Positions 1-8,763 are shown, numbered from the stretch's first letter. The stretch is DNA of 46,251 nt from Thermoanaerobaculia bacterium (GCA_017883205.1 JADGNZ010000048.1:1-46251); one strand, 5' to 3'. Notes: generated from the sequence alone by a model not told the origin. Made by a program: numbers and translations.

Positions 1-2
1 CG

Positions 3-215
3 AAGGCCAAGCTCCATCTGACCGCCGACCTTCTGCAAAAACTGATGAAGATGAACAACTCACTGGATTACGTGAAGGTGGGCATCGATGACGATGGGGA
101 TCTGTTCGTCAGGTCCGAACTGCAGATGGAGAGCGTGACCGGCGATGAATTCAGCGCGGTGGTAAAGAAGGTCGTCGAAGCCAGCACGAAGATTTCTGAC
201 ATCCTCAAAGAGTAG
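3..215 (+). CDS. C-terminal end of a YbjN/type III chaperone-like small protein (partial)
   Basis: The window opens inside a forward reading frame that ends with TAG at 213-215; the start lies outside the window. The 70 visible residues run helix (DLLQKLMKMNN), then strands around VKVGIDDDGDLFVRSEL, then a C-terminal helix (FSAVVKKVVEASTKISDIL). This helix-strand-strand-helix layout, with an acidic beta-turn and a terminal amphipathic helix, resembles YbjN-domain and CesT-like chaperone proteins. The resemblance is to a general fold and the N-terminal half is missing, so the family call is tentative. Codon use matches the neighbours. Confidence 0.5.
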   Translation, partial: KAKLHLTADLLQKLMKMNNSLDYVKVGIDDDGDLFVRSELQMESVTGDEFSAVVKKVVEASTKISDILKE

Positions 216-334
216 CTGTCCCGCGGTTGTGCGGTCTCCCGGGAAGGGGCGCGGACTCACCAGGCAAGCAAGCAAACGCGCTGCTCCGAGACCAAGCAAC
301 CGCTGGTCATGAACGGAAACAGAAGGAATCCTCC

Positions 335-673
335 GTGAGCTCAGAAGCGACAACCGCAAGCAAGATCGAGTGGCAGCCGGTGCTCGTGACCTGTATCGGT
401 GTGGCGGTCCTGCTGCTAGGCGCGTGGCGCTACTATCTGCGGGACCATTTTGGATTTAGCGATGCGCTGGCCTGCGGCCTGCTGCTCATCCCGGCGGCCG
501 CGCTCCTGCTGCTGACGAGTTACGTTTTCCAGCATGCCAGGCTCGCGGTGGTGTTCCCCCTTGTCATGGGCGGAGTGCTCGTTTGCGCCTACCCCCCGTT
601 TGCCGTGGCACTGGGATTGGCACTGGTGGGAGCCATCGTTAGCCCAGCGCTACGCGGGCGTCAGCGAAAATAG
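335..673 (+). CDS. Small three-helix membrane protein of unknown function
   Basis: This 112-residue protein starts best at the GTG at 335, which follows a purine-rich AGAAGGAA Shine-Dalgarno sequence; an in-frame ATG at 227 would add a non-membrane tail with no such signal. A short polar N-terminus (about 15 residues) is followed by three hydrophobic stretches: PVLVTCIGVAVLLLGAWRYYL, ACGLLLIPAAALLLLTSYVF and a long LAVVFPLVMGG to LALVGAIV segment that could cross once or twice. It ends in a basic tail (RGRQRK), which suggests a cytoplasmic C-terminus. I recognise no family. It sits 120 bases downstream of the YbjN-like gene and converges on the PPK2 gene, so nothing in its context assigns a role. 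Confidence 0.6.
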   Translation: MSSEATTASKIEWQPVLVTCIGVAVLLLGAWRYYLRDHFGFSDALACGLLLIPAAALLLLTSYVFQHARLAVVFPLVMGGVLVCAYPPFAVALGLALVGAIVSPALRGRQRK

Positions 674-733
674 GCACGCCGAGGTTACGGTGGGAGTAGC
701 TCGAATGCCGGAGCGCGGCGCGCCTACGTATTC

Positions 734-1534
734 CTACTCCACCACCTCGGCCGACAGATCGATCACCGGGTACTCCATCTTCAGCGACTCCAGTGCGTCC
801 TTGATGACGTCCGCGACGACCAGGTTGCGGTACCACTTTGCGTTTGCGGGGATCACGTGCCAGGGCGCCCATTTCGTCGACGTCTTCTCGAGTACGTCTT
901 GGTACGCGCCCATGTAGTCGTCCCACAGCTTGCGCTCCTCGAGGTCGCCGTGCTGGAACTTCCAGTGCTTCTTCGGGTCGTCGATGCGCTCCTGCAGGCG
1001 TTTGCGCTGCTCGTTCTTGCTGATGTTGAGAAAGAACTTGAGGATCGTCGTGCCGGTCGCTGCAAGCGTCTTCTCGAACTCGTTGATCTGTTTGTAGCGC
1101 TTTCGCCAGACCTTCTCGTCGACCAGGTTGTGCACGCGCACGACAAGCACGTCCTCGTAGTGGCTGCGATTGAAGACTGCGATCTCCCCTTCGCCCGGTG
1201 TCTTCTCGTGGACGCGCCAGAGAAAATCGTGGTCGAGCTCTTCCTGGGTCGGCTTCCTGAACGAGACGACGCGTGCGCCCGACAGGCTCATCCCGTTCAG
1301 CACGTGGCGGACCGTCCCATCCTTGCCAGACGTGTCCATCCCTTGCAGGATGACCAGGACTCTGTGTTTATGCTCGGCGAAGAGCAATTCCTGAAGCTCG
1401 CCAAGGCGGGTTTCAAGCTCGACGCATCGTTCCTTGCCATCTGCCTTGTCGTCGCAGAGCGGCGTGGCCTCGGGATCGAGGTCTTTCATGCGGACCTTAC
1501 TGCCGGGATCGATACGATGGACTTTGGTGTGCAT
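734..1534 (-). CDS. ppk2: Polyphosphate kinase 2 (PPK2) family protein
   Basis: PPK2 enzymes transfer phosphate between polyphosphate and nucleotides, usually making nucleoside di- or triphosphates from polyphosphate. The 266-residue protein has the family's P-loop (GMDTSGKDG, residues about 64-72), a Walker B-type stretch FNRSHYEDVLVVRV, and the lid region KKHWKFQHGDLEERKLWDDY. Its length is typical of single-domain PPK2. I chose the ATG at 1534 because GGGAGGAG lies 9 bases upstream; an upstream in-frame start at 1558 would overlap that ribosome binding site. The gene is divergent from the exopolyphosphatase gene, 92 bases away, and is part of a polyphosphate cluster with ppx, sixA and ppk1. 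Whether it prefers AMP, ADP or GDP cannot be told from the sequence by eye. Confidence 0.93.
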   Translation of the reverse strand: MHTKVHRIDPGSKVRMKDLDPEATPLCDDKADGKERCVELETRLGELQELLFAEHKHRVLVILQGMDTSGKDGTVRHVLNGMSLSGARVVSFRKPTQEELDHDFLWRVHEKTPGEGEIAVFNRSHYEDVLVVRVHNLVDEKVWRKRYKQINEFEKTLAATGTTILKFFLNISKNEQRKRLQERIDDPKKHWKFQHGDLEERKLWDDYMGAYQDVLEKTSTKWAPWHVIPANAKWYRNLVVADVIKDALESLKMEYPVIDLSAEVVE

Positions 1535-1626
1535 TGTGCGATTCTCCTCCCGGAGCAAGCGTTTCGCTCATTCTTCACAAGCTCTTCATCGCCAAATCGG
1601 TGAGGGCGAGGATACTGCGTTGCAGC

Positions 1627-3156
1627 ATGGCTGAAAAATCAAGGCGGATTGCCGCCATCGACGTAGGCACGAACTCCATCCACATGATCGTGGCGGAGAC
1701 GCGTGACCGCGGCTATCGCGTCGTCGACCGCGAGAAGGAGATGGTGCAGCTCGGTCTGGCCAGCCTCGACGGCGAACCGCTGACCGAGGACGCCATGGTT
1801 CGCGGCGTGGCCTCGATCGGGCACATGGCGGAGATCGCGGCCAAGTGGAACGTCGACGAGGTCTTCGCGGTGGCCACGAGCGCCGTGCGCGAGGCGCCGA
1901 ACCGCCGCGACTTCCTCAAGCGCGTGAAGGACACGACTGGCGTGAAAGTGCGCGTCATTTCCGGCGAAGAGGAAGCCGACTACATCTTCCGGGCCGTTCG
2001 CTCGGCGGTCGACGTCGACGGACAAACGGCGCTCTGCATCGACATCGGCGGCGGCAGCGTGGAGTTGATCGTCGGCACCGCCGACGAGACCTACTTCACG
2101 CGCAGCGAGCCCCTCGGCGCGCTTCGTCTGGCGCAGCGCTTCGAGCTGACGGAGCGTCCGTCGCCGCGCGCGCTCGACGAGTGCCGCAATCACATCCACG
2201 ACCGCATCGCCAAGCTTCGCCGCCGCATCCGCCGCCTCGGCGTCGATCTCTGCGCCGGCACATCCGGAACGATTCAGACTCTGGCCACGATGGCGTCGCC
2301 GGCCGACACGCAGTCCTCGACTCACGGTCTGCGCCGGCTGGAGCGAAGCGCGGTGCAGAACCTCATCCCCGTCCTCGCGTCGATGACCTCGCGCGAGCGC
2401 GCCGAGCGCTTCAGCCTCGACGCTCCTCGGGCCACCAGCATTCTCGCCGGAGCCGTCGTGCTGGCCACCTTGTTGGAGACGTTCGACATCGAAGAGATGC
2501 TCGCCTGCCCTCTGGCGATGCGGGAAGGGATGCTCGAAAGCCGCGTGGCGGCGCTCGAAAAGCCCGACGATATCGGCGGCTCACTCCGCTACGCCTCGGT
2601 GCTCGCTCTCGCGCAGCGAACCGACGTCGATCTGAAACACGGCACGCACGTCGCCAAACTGGCCGCACGCATCTTCGATCAGACCAAGGCGCTGCACGCG
2701 CTGGAAGCGAAAACGACCGACCTGCTCGAGTCGGCCGCCGTGCTGCACGAAGCGGGGCTGCACGTCAGCGACCGCGCGCATCACAAGCACAGCTACTACC
2801 TCATCCGCCACGCCGATCTGCGCGGTTACACGGATGAAGAGATTCTGATCATCGCCAACACCGCGCGCTACTACCGGAAAGCACCGCCCGCGCCATCGCA
2901 CGACAACTTCGCGGAGCTGACGCACACGCAGCAGCAGGACGTCGAGAAACTCGCAGCCATTTTGCGGATCGCCGAGGCGCTGGACCGCGGGCATCGGCGC
3001 TCGGTGAGAGACGTGGCCGTGCGCGTGACGCGCGACCAGGCGACGTTCACTGTCCGCACGCGGTCCGATTCCGCAGTCGAGATTGCCAGCGCCAGAAAGC
3101 GGGCGAAATACTTTGCTGACCTTTTTGAAGTAGAGGTTCGCTTCGAAACGATGTGA
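1627..3156 (+). CDS. ppx: Exopolyphosphatase / pppGpp phosphatase (PPX/GppA) with C-terminal HD domain
   Basis: PPX/GppA proteins release phosphate from polyphosphate ends or convert pppGpp to ppGpp. The 509-residue protein starts at the ATG at 1627 (AAIDVGTNSIHMIVAET is the first actin-like phosphate loop) and has the second loop CIDIGGGSVELIVG near residue 140. The C-terminal third carries an HD-type helical domain (LHEAGLHVSDRAHHKHSYYLIRH), as in long Ppx proteins. Start upstream of 1627 (first in-frame ATG at 1534) would run antisense into ppk2 and lacks the motif. A GATACT element sits about 10 bases before the ATG and may be the -10. The stop overlaps the region of the sixA ribosome binding site, so the two genes are probably one transcript. 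PPX versus GppA specificity cannot be decided here. Confidence 0.93.
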   Translation: MAEKSRRIAAIDVGTNSIHMIVAETRDRGYRVVDREKEMVQLGLASLDGEPLTEDAMVRGVASIGHMAEIAAKWNVDEVFAVATSAVREAPNRRDFLKRVKDTTGVKVRVISGEEEADYIFRAVRSAVDVDGQTALCIDIGGGSVELIVGTADETYFTRSEPLGALRLAQRFELTERPSPRALDECRNHIHDRIAKLRRRIRRLGVDLCAGTSGTIQTLATMASPADTQSSTHGLRRLERSAVQNLIPVLASMTSRERAERFSLDAPRATSILAGAVVLATLLETFDIEEMLACPLAMREGMLESRVAALEKPDDIGGSLRYASVLALAQRTDVDLKHGTHVAKLAARIFDQTKALHALEAKTTDLLESAAVLHEAGLHVSDRAHHKHSYYLIRHADLRGYTDEEILIIANTARYYRKAPPAPSHDNFAELTHTQQQDVEKLAAILRIAEALDRGHRRSVRDVAVRVTRDQATFTVRTRSDSAVEIASARKRAKYFADLFEVEVRFETM

Positions 3157-3167
3157 GGAGGCACGGA

Positions 3168-3659
3168 GTGGAGTCTCAGGAGAAATTCATCGTCCTTCTT
3201 CGTCACGGAATCGCCGAGCCGCACGGCGCGCGCGAGGACGATGACGCACGCATTCTCACGAAAAGCGGCAACCGGCGGATGAAGCAGAGCGGCCGCGGGC
3301 TCGCAAAATACTTTCCGAAGGCCGAGGCGATCTATTCGAGTCCGCTGATCCGCTGCATCGAGACGGCGGAGTGGGTGGAGAAAGCGTACGGATCCGCCGT
3401 GCACATGAAGACCTCCGATGCACTGAAGCCCGGCGCCGATGTCAAAGCGTTCCGCGCGTTGCTCAAGAAGATCAGGGCACATCACATCATCTTCGTCGGC
3501 CACGAACCGAATCTGAGCACGACGATGCTGGCAATGACCGGGCTTCACTCTGACGGCACGATCGAGCTGAAAAAGGGCGGCTGCTACGGTTTGCGCCTGG
3601 CCGGCGGGAGCGCGTATCTGGAGTGGATGCTGCCACCGCGCGCGCTGCGGCAGAAGTGA
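3168..3659 (+). CDS. sixA: SixA-type phosphohistidine phosphatase (histidine phosphatase superfamily)
   Basis: The 163-residue protein belongs to the branch-2-free, short histidine phosphatases: LLRHGIAEP carries the catalytic RHG near the N-terminus, an arginine follows in SSPLIRCIETAEW, and GHEPNLS supplies the second catalytic histidine. SixA removes phosphate from phosphohistidine proteins in E. coli; in polyphosphate clusters similar proteins often sit beside ppk, where the substrate is not settled. I chose the GTG at 3168, which has GAGGAGG 6-8 bases upstream; a GTG at 3153 overlaps the ppx stop (ATGTGA) and remains possible. The gene follows ppx without a gap and is likely co-transcribed with it. 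Confidence 0.88.
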   Translation: MESQEKFIVLLRHGIAEPHGAREDDDARILTKSGNRRMKQSGRGLAKYFPKAEAIYSSPLIRCIETAEWVEKAYGSAVHMKTSDALKPGADVKAFRALLKKIRAHHIIFVGHEPNLSTTMLAMTGLHSDGTIELKKGGCYGLRLAGGSAYLEWMLPPRALRQK

Positions 3660-3665
3660 ACGGTA

Positions 3666-3784
3666 GGCGGCGAGACGCCGCCTGGCCAGCCGGCGGGACG
3701 CCAGCGTTCCGCCGACGCAAAGCGCGCCACAGGCGAATGGAACGCTGGCGTCCTCGCCGGCTGGCTTGGCGGCGTCTCGCCGCC
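3666..3784. repeat. Long GC-rich inverted repeat (hairpin element, family A)
   Basis: Two arms of about 45 bases (3666-3710 and 3739-3784) are near-perfect reverse complements and enclose a 28-base loop. Both arms contain the word GGAACGCTGGCGTC or its complement plus GGCGGCG/CGCCGCC ends. It lies between the convergent sixA and lysine-rich genes, where a bidirectional terminator or mRNA-stabilising hairpin would be useful. A second copy of the same family is at 18255-18386 and a degenerate one near 21590. Confidence 0.9.
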
Positions 3785-3794
3785 ATGACTGTCG

Positions 3795-4220
3795 CTACGT
3801 CTTCTTCTTTTTCTTTACCCTCGCGCCGCTGTTCTTCTTCGGCGACTTCTTCTTCGGCGATTCCTTCTTCCTTTTCGCGACTGCCTTGCGCACCTTCTTC
3901 ACGCGTTTGCGGATGACCTTTTTTGCCTCTTTCACGGTCTTCTTCAGCGCGGGTGGAAGCGTGGCTGAGGCGACGATCACTTCCATCACGGAGCCGGAGA
4001 CTCGCCCGACGAACTGCTCTTTGTCGGCGGGAGACATGCCCTTCCAATGATCGACGAGCGTCTGCGTGGCGCTGGCGGGGGCGGCGGGCTCTCCTTCCGG
4101 GGCGGCCGCGGGAGGAGCGGAATCGATGTGGGCCGCGAGGTGATCGAGGGCGCGGACACCAATGTCCTGGATGTAGTTGACCACACGCTTCGGCAAGAGA
4201 TCTTTTGGTTTCATGCTCAT
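3795..4220 (-). CDS. Lysine-rich basic protein encoded downstream of ppk1
   Basis: The 141-residue protein has an N-terminal, mostly neutral part (helical, with LVDHWKGMSPADKEQFVGRV) and, from about residue 90, a tail made almost only of Lys, Arg, Ala, Val, Pro and Ser, with KKKSPKK-type blocks and a KKKKKT end. This resembles histone H1-like tails and the basic tails of AlgP and phasin-like proteins, which bind nucleic acids or polyphosphate. It starts 24 bases after the ppk1 stop on the same strand, so it is very likely in the ppk1 transcript. Two starts fit: ATG at 4220 or ATG at 4214, both preceded by AGGGAAGGGG. I recognise no named family; a polyphosphate- or DNA-binding role is inference from composition and context. 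Confidence 0.75.
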   Translation of the reverse strand: MSMKPKDLLPKRVVNYIQDIGVRALDHLAAHIDSAPPAAAPEGEPAAPASATQTLVDHWKGMSPADKEQFVGRVSGSVMEVIVASATLPPALKKTVKEAKKVIRKRVKKVRKAVAKRKKESPKKKSPKKNSGARVKKKKKT

Positions 4221-4244
4221 CCCCTTCCCTTAATGCTTTTTCTT

Positions 4245-6464
4245 CTAATGCTTTTTTTTCTTCTTCGCCTTTCGGCGGCTGGAGGCCGGATGACGGATGC
4301 TCTCTTCGTATGGCCCCACGCTCACGGAGTCGGCGCGCGCAATCGAGATGAATGACTCCTGGCTGCGCACCGCGCGCTGGTCGCCGGGCGTTCGGCGGCG
4401 GTAGACACCGTCGGCGCCGAGCGTCCAGCCTTTGACGTTGTCGGCCAGTGAGATCGCGAGGATCTGTTCGCTGATTCGCTTCCCCACGGCGGCATCCCGG
4501 ATCGGGAACGTCGTCTCGATGCGGCGGAGGAAGTTGCGCGGCATCCAGTCGCCGCTCGAGACCCACACTTCCGGCACGCCACCGTTGGCGAAGCGGAAGA
4601 TGCGCGAATGCTCGAGGAAGCGGTCGATGATCGAGGTCACGCGGATGTTCTCGCTGAATCCGGCCATGGCCGGAACGAGGCAGCAGATGCCGCGGACGAG
4701 CAGCTCGATCTGCACGCCGGCGCGGCTGGCCCGATACAGCGCTTCGATGACACTTGGCTCGACCAGCGCATTCATCTTGGCCACGATGAACGCCGGTTTC
4801 CCTTCCTTCGCGTTCTCCGTCTCGCGCTCGATCATGCGAATCGTCCAACGGAGGTAATCCATCGGCGAGACGACGAACTCGCGCCAGCGCAGCGTCCCGC
4901 CTTTCGCTTCGACCAGCTCCTGCACCCCGGCCACGCTGAAACCGGTGAGGAGATTCATCAGTTGCGCCGCGTCGGCGCCGAACGCGGGATCGCAAGTGAA
5001 GAGATCGACATCGGTGTAGAGCCGTCCGGTCACGGCGTTGTAATTGCCGGTCGATAGATGGACGTAGCGGCGAAGCTCGCCCCCTTCGCGACGGACGATG
5101 AGGCAGACCTTGCAGTGCGTCTTGTATCCGACGATGCCGTAGACCACCTGCACACCGGCTTCTTCGAGCGTTTTAGCCCAGGTGATGTTCTTTCGCTCGT
5201 CGAAGCGCGCCTGCAGCTCGACAATCGCTGTGACCTGCTTTCCCGCCCGCGCCGCGGCGGACAGCGCCGCGATGATCGGCGATCCGGGATCGGTGCGGTA
5301 GAGCGTCTGCTTGATTGCGACGACATCCGGATCTTCGGTCGCCGTCTGCACGAACTCGATCACGGCCGTGAACGAGTCGTATGGCCGGTGCAAAAAGAGA
5401 TCTCCTCGGCGGATGATCGAGAAGATGTCGTCCGTCGTCGCCAGCTCCGCCGGCATGCGCGGGTTGAACGGCGCTTCCTTCAACGCCGCGTTCGGAATCT
5501 GCGTGTGGAGCTGCTGCAGATCGCCGAGCTTCAACGGACCGGGCGCGAAGAAGATGTCGTCCGGCGAGGAATCGGTCGCGCCGGCCAGCAGCGCCATGAG
5601 CGGATCATCGACTCCCTCTTCGATCTCGAGCCAGACCACTTCGCGCCGCTCCCGGCGCCGCAGCTCGATCTCGATACTCTTGAGGAGGTCCTGCATGTCC
5701 TCCTCTTTGATGTCGATGTCGGAATTGCGGATGACGCGGAAGGCGGCCGTGCGGAGCACCTTCAGGCCCGGGAAGAATCGATGCACATGCGACGCGATGA
5801 CGTCTTCGAGCAGCACGAAGCGCGTCTTCTCCGGCATCGGCACGAGGCGCGGCACCGTCTCCGGGATCTTGATGATGGCTACATGCCGCTCGCCGCGCTC
5901 CGACTCGAGCTGCAGGACGAGGTTGAGCGAAAGGTTGGCGATGAACGGGAAGGGATGGGCCGGATCGATGGCCAGCGGCGTGAGGATCGGCTCGAGATCG
6001 CGGCCGAAGTACTCCTCGACGAAATTGCGCTCTTTCTTGCCGAGGTCGGCGACACGCTCGATGCGGATGCCTTCTTTTCGCAACGCGGGGATGAGCTCTT
6101 CGCCGAGGCAGCGGTAGATCTCGCGCAGCAGCGATCGGGCACCGTTGCGCACGGCCTGAAGCCGTTTCAGGCCGTTGCCGCTCGGCTCGGACGGAACGTT
6201 TGCGGCGATGAGGTCGCGGATCTCGCCGATCCGGATCATGAAGAATTCGTCGAGGTTGTGCGCGCAGATGCTGAGGAACTTCACGCGGTCCAGCAGCGGG
6301 ACAGCCGGATTTCTCGCTTCCGCCAGCACGCGCTCGTTGAAGGCGAGCGCGCTCAACTCGCGGTCGAACAGTGGAATCGGCGTCGGCGGCGGCGCGCTTG
6401 GGACGGCGTTCTCGGAGACGTCCACTCCCTCAGCCGAGATCCCCAAGTCAGCCAGAATAGTCAT
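4245..6464 (-). CDS. ppk1: Polyphosphate kinase 1
   Basis: Ppk1 polymerises the gamma phosphate of ATP into polyphosphate. The 739-residue protein shows the N-terminal domain (LFDRELSALAFNERVLAEA), the middle domain with NLDEFFMIRIGE, and the two phospholipase D-like catalytic domains: GYKTHCKVCLIVRR contains the histidine that is autophosphorylated, followed by YVHLSTGNYN, and FLEHSRIFRFANGG carries the second catalytic histidine. The length is normal, but the protein ends in an unusual basic tail, KAKKKKKH. I chose ATG 6464 (MTILADLG); a GTG at 6485 is possible, and neither has a clear ribosome binding site. The lysine-rich gene follows directly downstream. Two different synthesising or using enzymes (PPK2 and Ppk1) plus PPX in 6 kb make this a dedicated polyphosphate locus. 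Confidence 0.96.
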   Translation of the reverse strand: MTILADLGISAEGVDVSENAVPSAPPPTPIPLFDRELSALAFNERVLAEARNPAVPLLDRVKFLSICAHNLDEFFMIRIGEIRDLIAANVPSEPSGNGLKRLQAVRNGARSLLREIYRCLGEELIPALRKEGIRIERVADLGKKERNFVEEYFGRDLEPILTPLAIDPAHPFPFIANLSLNLVLQLESERGERHVAIIKIPETVPRLVPMPEKTRFVLLEDVIASHVHRFFPGLKVLRTAAFRVIRNSDIDIKEEDMQDLLKSIEIELRRRERREVVWLEIEEGVDDPLMALLAGATDSSPDDIFFAPGPLKLGDLQQLHTQIPNAALKEAPFNPRMPAELATTDDIFSIIRRGDLFLHRPYDSFTAVIEFVQTATEDPDVVAIKQTLYRTDPGSPIIAALSAAARAGKQVTAIVELQARFDERKNITWAKTLEEAGVQVVYGIVGYKTHCKVCLIVRREGGELRRYVHLSTGNYNAVTGRLYTDVDLFTCDPAFGADAAQLMNLLTGFSVAGVQELVEAKGGTLRWREFVVSPMDYLRWTIRMIERETENAKEGKPAFIVAKMNALVEPSVIEALYRASRAGVQIELLVRGICCLVPAMAGFSENIRVTSIIDRFLEHSRIFRFANGGVPEVWVSSGDWMPRNFLRRIETTFPIRDAAVGKRISEQILAISLADNVKGWTLGADGVYRRRTPGDQRAVRSQESFISIARADSVSVGPYEESIRHPASSRRKAKKKKKH

Positions 6465-6524
6465 GGAGCGGGAATGGTATGGCACGAAATCAGGGGAGAG
6501 CGTGTAAATTTTGGTGGGGGGGGG

Positions 6525-6690
6525 TGGGGTGTGGGGAGTGGGGGGTGGGAGAATCAGAGATCAGAGATCAGAGATCAGAGATCAGAGATCAGATCTCTGG
6601 CGAACCTCTGATCTCTTGTCTCTGATTCTTTCTGATCTCTGATTCTCCCACTCCCCACCCCCTACGCCCCACTCCCCTCTACTTGGCATC
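6525..6690. repeat. Inverted repeat with internal ATCAGAG tandem repeats
   Basis: The 267 bases between ppk1 and tonB are mostly repeat. A G-rich left arm (GTGGGGAGTGGGGGGTGGGAG) is followed by six tandem copies of the 7-mer ATCAGAG (about 6552-6594), and then by the C-rich complementary arm with CTCTGATCTC words and CACTCCCCACCCCC. The whole can fold into a long hairpin. Because ppk1 and tonB are divergent, the element sits between their promoters; the remaining 40 bases before tonB show no convincing -35/-10 pair. Its G/C-rich arms match those at 20825-20934, which suggests they belong to one family. Confidence 0.85.
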
Positions 6691-6731
6691 ATCTCTGAAG
6701 AGCACAGCAGTATCCTCAAGAGGTAGCCGAT

Positions 6732-7490
6732 ATGTTTGATGACGTCCTGATCGAATCCGCAGGCAGGGACAAGAAGAAAGGTGAGTGGAAGACGGTGCTC
6801 ATCTCCGGCTTCCTGCACCTCGTGGTCATCGGAGCGGTCGTCGCCGCCGGCTACTACGTCAAGAAGAACCCCGAGATCATCACCAAGCCGATTCAGGCCT
6901 TCGTCGTGTCGGCACCGCCGCCTCCGCCTCCCCCGCCGCCCGCGGCATCGAGCGCTTCGTCCACGCCGCACGTGGCGCAGGAGACTCCGAAGGTGCAGCC
7001 GACGTTTCATCAGCCGACCCACACCCCGCGCGAAGTGCCGCAGACCGACGTTCCGACCGACACCAGCGCCCAGGAAGGTGGCGTCGTCGGAGGGCAGACC
7101 GGCGGTGTCGTAGGCGGTGTGGTGGGCGGGGTCGTCGGAGGTACTCTCGGCGGAACGCTGGGCGGCCAGCTCGGAGGGCAGCTCGGGGGCCAGGGCGACA
7201 AGCCGATGCGCGTCGGCGGCGATGTCAATCCGCCGATCGCAACGAGTCGCATCGACCCGGTCTACAACGAGGTGGCGCGCAAAGCCAAAATCGAGGGATT
7301 GGTCATCGTTGAGACGATCATCGACAGGAACGGCAACGTGACCGATGTTCGCGTGCTCAAAGGTTTGCCGATGGGCCTTGACCAGTCGGCGATCGACGCG
7401 GTCAAGCGCTGGAAGTTCAAGCCCGGCACGATGAATGGGCAGCCGGTACCTGTCATCTTTACGCTCACCGTGAATTTCAAGCTGCAATGA
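6732..7490 (+). CDS. tonB: TonB-family energy transducer
   Basis: TonB proteins pass proton-motive force from ExbB/ExbD to outer-membrane transporters. The 252-residue protein has a cytoplasmic N-terminus, one membrane anchor (VLISGFLHLVVIGAVVAAGYYV, residues about 22-43), a proline run PPPPPPPPPAA, a periplasmic linker, and a C-terminal TonB domain (residues about 170-252: DPVYNEVARKAKIEG, VLKGLPMGLDQSAIDAVKRWKF, PVPVIFTLTVNF). The linker is odd: instead of only Pro-Lys/Pro-Glu repeats it contains a stretch of GGVV, GGTL and GGQL tetrapeptides (about residues 116-155). The ATG at 6732 follows AGAGGT. It heads an operon with exbB and two exbD genes. No TonB-dependent receptor is in the window, so the cargo is unknown. 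Confidence 0.92.
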   Translation: MFDDVLIESAGRDKKKGEWKTVLISGFLHLVVIGAVVAAGYYVKKNPEIITKPIQAFVVSAPPPPPPPPPAASSASSTPHVAQETPKVQPTFHQPTHTPREVPQTDVPTDTSAQEGGVVGGQTGGVVGGVVGGVVGGTLGGTLGGQLGGQLGGQGDKPMRVGGDVNPPIATSRIDPVYNEVARKAKIEGLVIVETIIDRNGNVTDVRVLKGLPMGLDQSAIDAVKRWKFKPGTMNGQPVPVIFTLTVNFKLQ

Positions 7491-7496
7491 TTGAAG

Positions 7497-7567
7497 TGGC
7501 CAGCAGCCAGCGGTAAGCGGTCAGAATAAACGGAGCGTCCTGACCGCTTACTGCTGGCCGCTGGCCA
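7497..7567. repeat. Inverted repeat between tonB and exbB (family B)
   Basis: Arms of 28 bases at 7497-7524 (beginning TGGCCAGCAGCCAGC) and 7540-7567 (beginning CTGACCGCTTACTGC) are near-complementary around a 15-base loop. The hairpin sits in the 96-base gap inside a probable operon, 20 bases before the exbB ATG and next to its ribosome binding site. In mRNA it could tune the ratio of TonB to ExbB by stabilising or partly ending the transcript; no T-tract follows. Confidence 0.88.
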
Positions 7568-7586
7568 CTGGAAAAAGGAGAAGTAC

Positions 7587-8300
7587 ATGGATAACAACAG
7601 TTTCAGCCTCCTCGGGATGTTGGCAACGATGAACTGGGTGGCGCGCGGCGTGGTCGTCGTGCTGGCGCTCATGTCGATCTGGTCGCTCACGATCGCCATC
7701 GAGCGGATCGTCCGCTTTCAGCGCGCCAAGCGCGAGTCGCTCGGCATCGCCCTCGGCGTCACTCCGTTGCTCAAGCAACACAAGCTCGAAGAGGCCATCA
7801 CGATGACTGCCGACAAGAAGTACCGGCACTCCCACCTCGCACGCGTGTTGCGCGCGGGGCTGACCGAGTTCCAGTACGAGTCGACGCAGTCGCTGCCCGA
7901 CGATTTCGACATCGTCGCCTCGGGCCAGCGCGCCATCGAGCGCGAGACGCTGATGACCACCGCGGAGATGAAGAAAGGCCTCGGCAATCTGGCCACGATC
8001 TCGACGACCGCACCGTTCGTCGGCCTCTTCGGCACCGTCGCCGGCATCATTCACGCTTTCCAGGGCATGGCCATCAGCGGCTCCGGCGGACTTGGCGCGG
8101 TATCGGCCGGTATCGCCGAAGCACTCGTGACCACCGCCTTCGGCCTCTTCGTGGCCATCCCCGCGGTGTGGCTCTACAACTACTTCCTCAACAAGGTCGA
8201 GCGCTTCCAAGTGGAGATGTCGAACTCGTCATCGCAGCTCATCGACTACTTCATCAAGAATGAAGCACGCGTTCGCGCCAACGCGGCCGCGGGCCGTTAG
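7587..8300 (+). CDS. exbB: ExbB/TolQ/MotA family proton channel
   Basis: ExbB forms the pentameric scaffold of the TonB motor in the inner membrane. The 237-residue protein has an N-terminal membrane helix (VARGVVVVLALMSIWSLTIAI), a long cytoplasmic helical part (residues about 50-130), and the paired C-terminal helices with the family signature GLGNLATISTTAPFVGLFGTV and the Ala/Thr-rich AISGSGGLGAVSAGIAEALV. The length and three-helix layout are standard. The start at 7587 has AAAGGAG 7 bases upstream. The next gene (exbD) begins 10 bases after its stop. TolQ or a gliding-motor role is an alternative, but adjacent tonB favours ExbB. Confidence 0.93.
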   Translation: MDNNSFSLLGMLATMNWVARGVVVVLALMSIWSLTIAIERIVRFQRAKRESLGIALGVTPLLKQHKLEEAITMTADKKYRHSHLARVLRAGLTEFQYESTQSLPDDFDIVASGQRAIERETLMTTAEMKKGLGNLATISTTAPFVGLFGTVAGIIHAFQGMAISGSGGLGAVSAGIAEALVTTAFGLFVAIPAVWLYNYFLNKVERFQVEMSNSSSQLIDYFIKNEARVRANAAAGR

Positions 8301-8309
8301 GAGTCACTG

Positions 8310-8759
<450 letters not shown>

Positions 8760-8763
8760 TTTT

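Noticed and set aside
857-1603. Open frames antisense to ppk2 and to many other genes
   Set aside because: They lie entirely opposite well-supported genes, have Arg/Ala-rich composition typical of mirrored GC-rich codons, and contain no family motif.
3487-4995. A 502-residue reverse frame crossing the lysine-rich gene and ppk1
   Set aside because: It is out of frame with ppk1 and is Arg/Gly-rich; the clearly conserved ppk1 and the lysine-rich gene use another frame.
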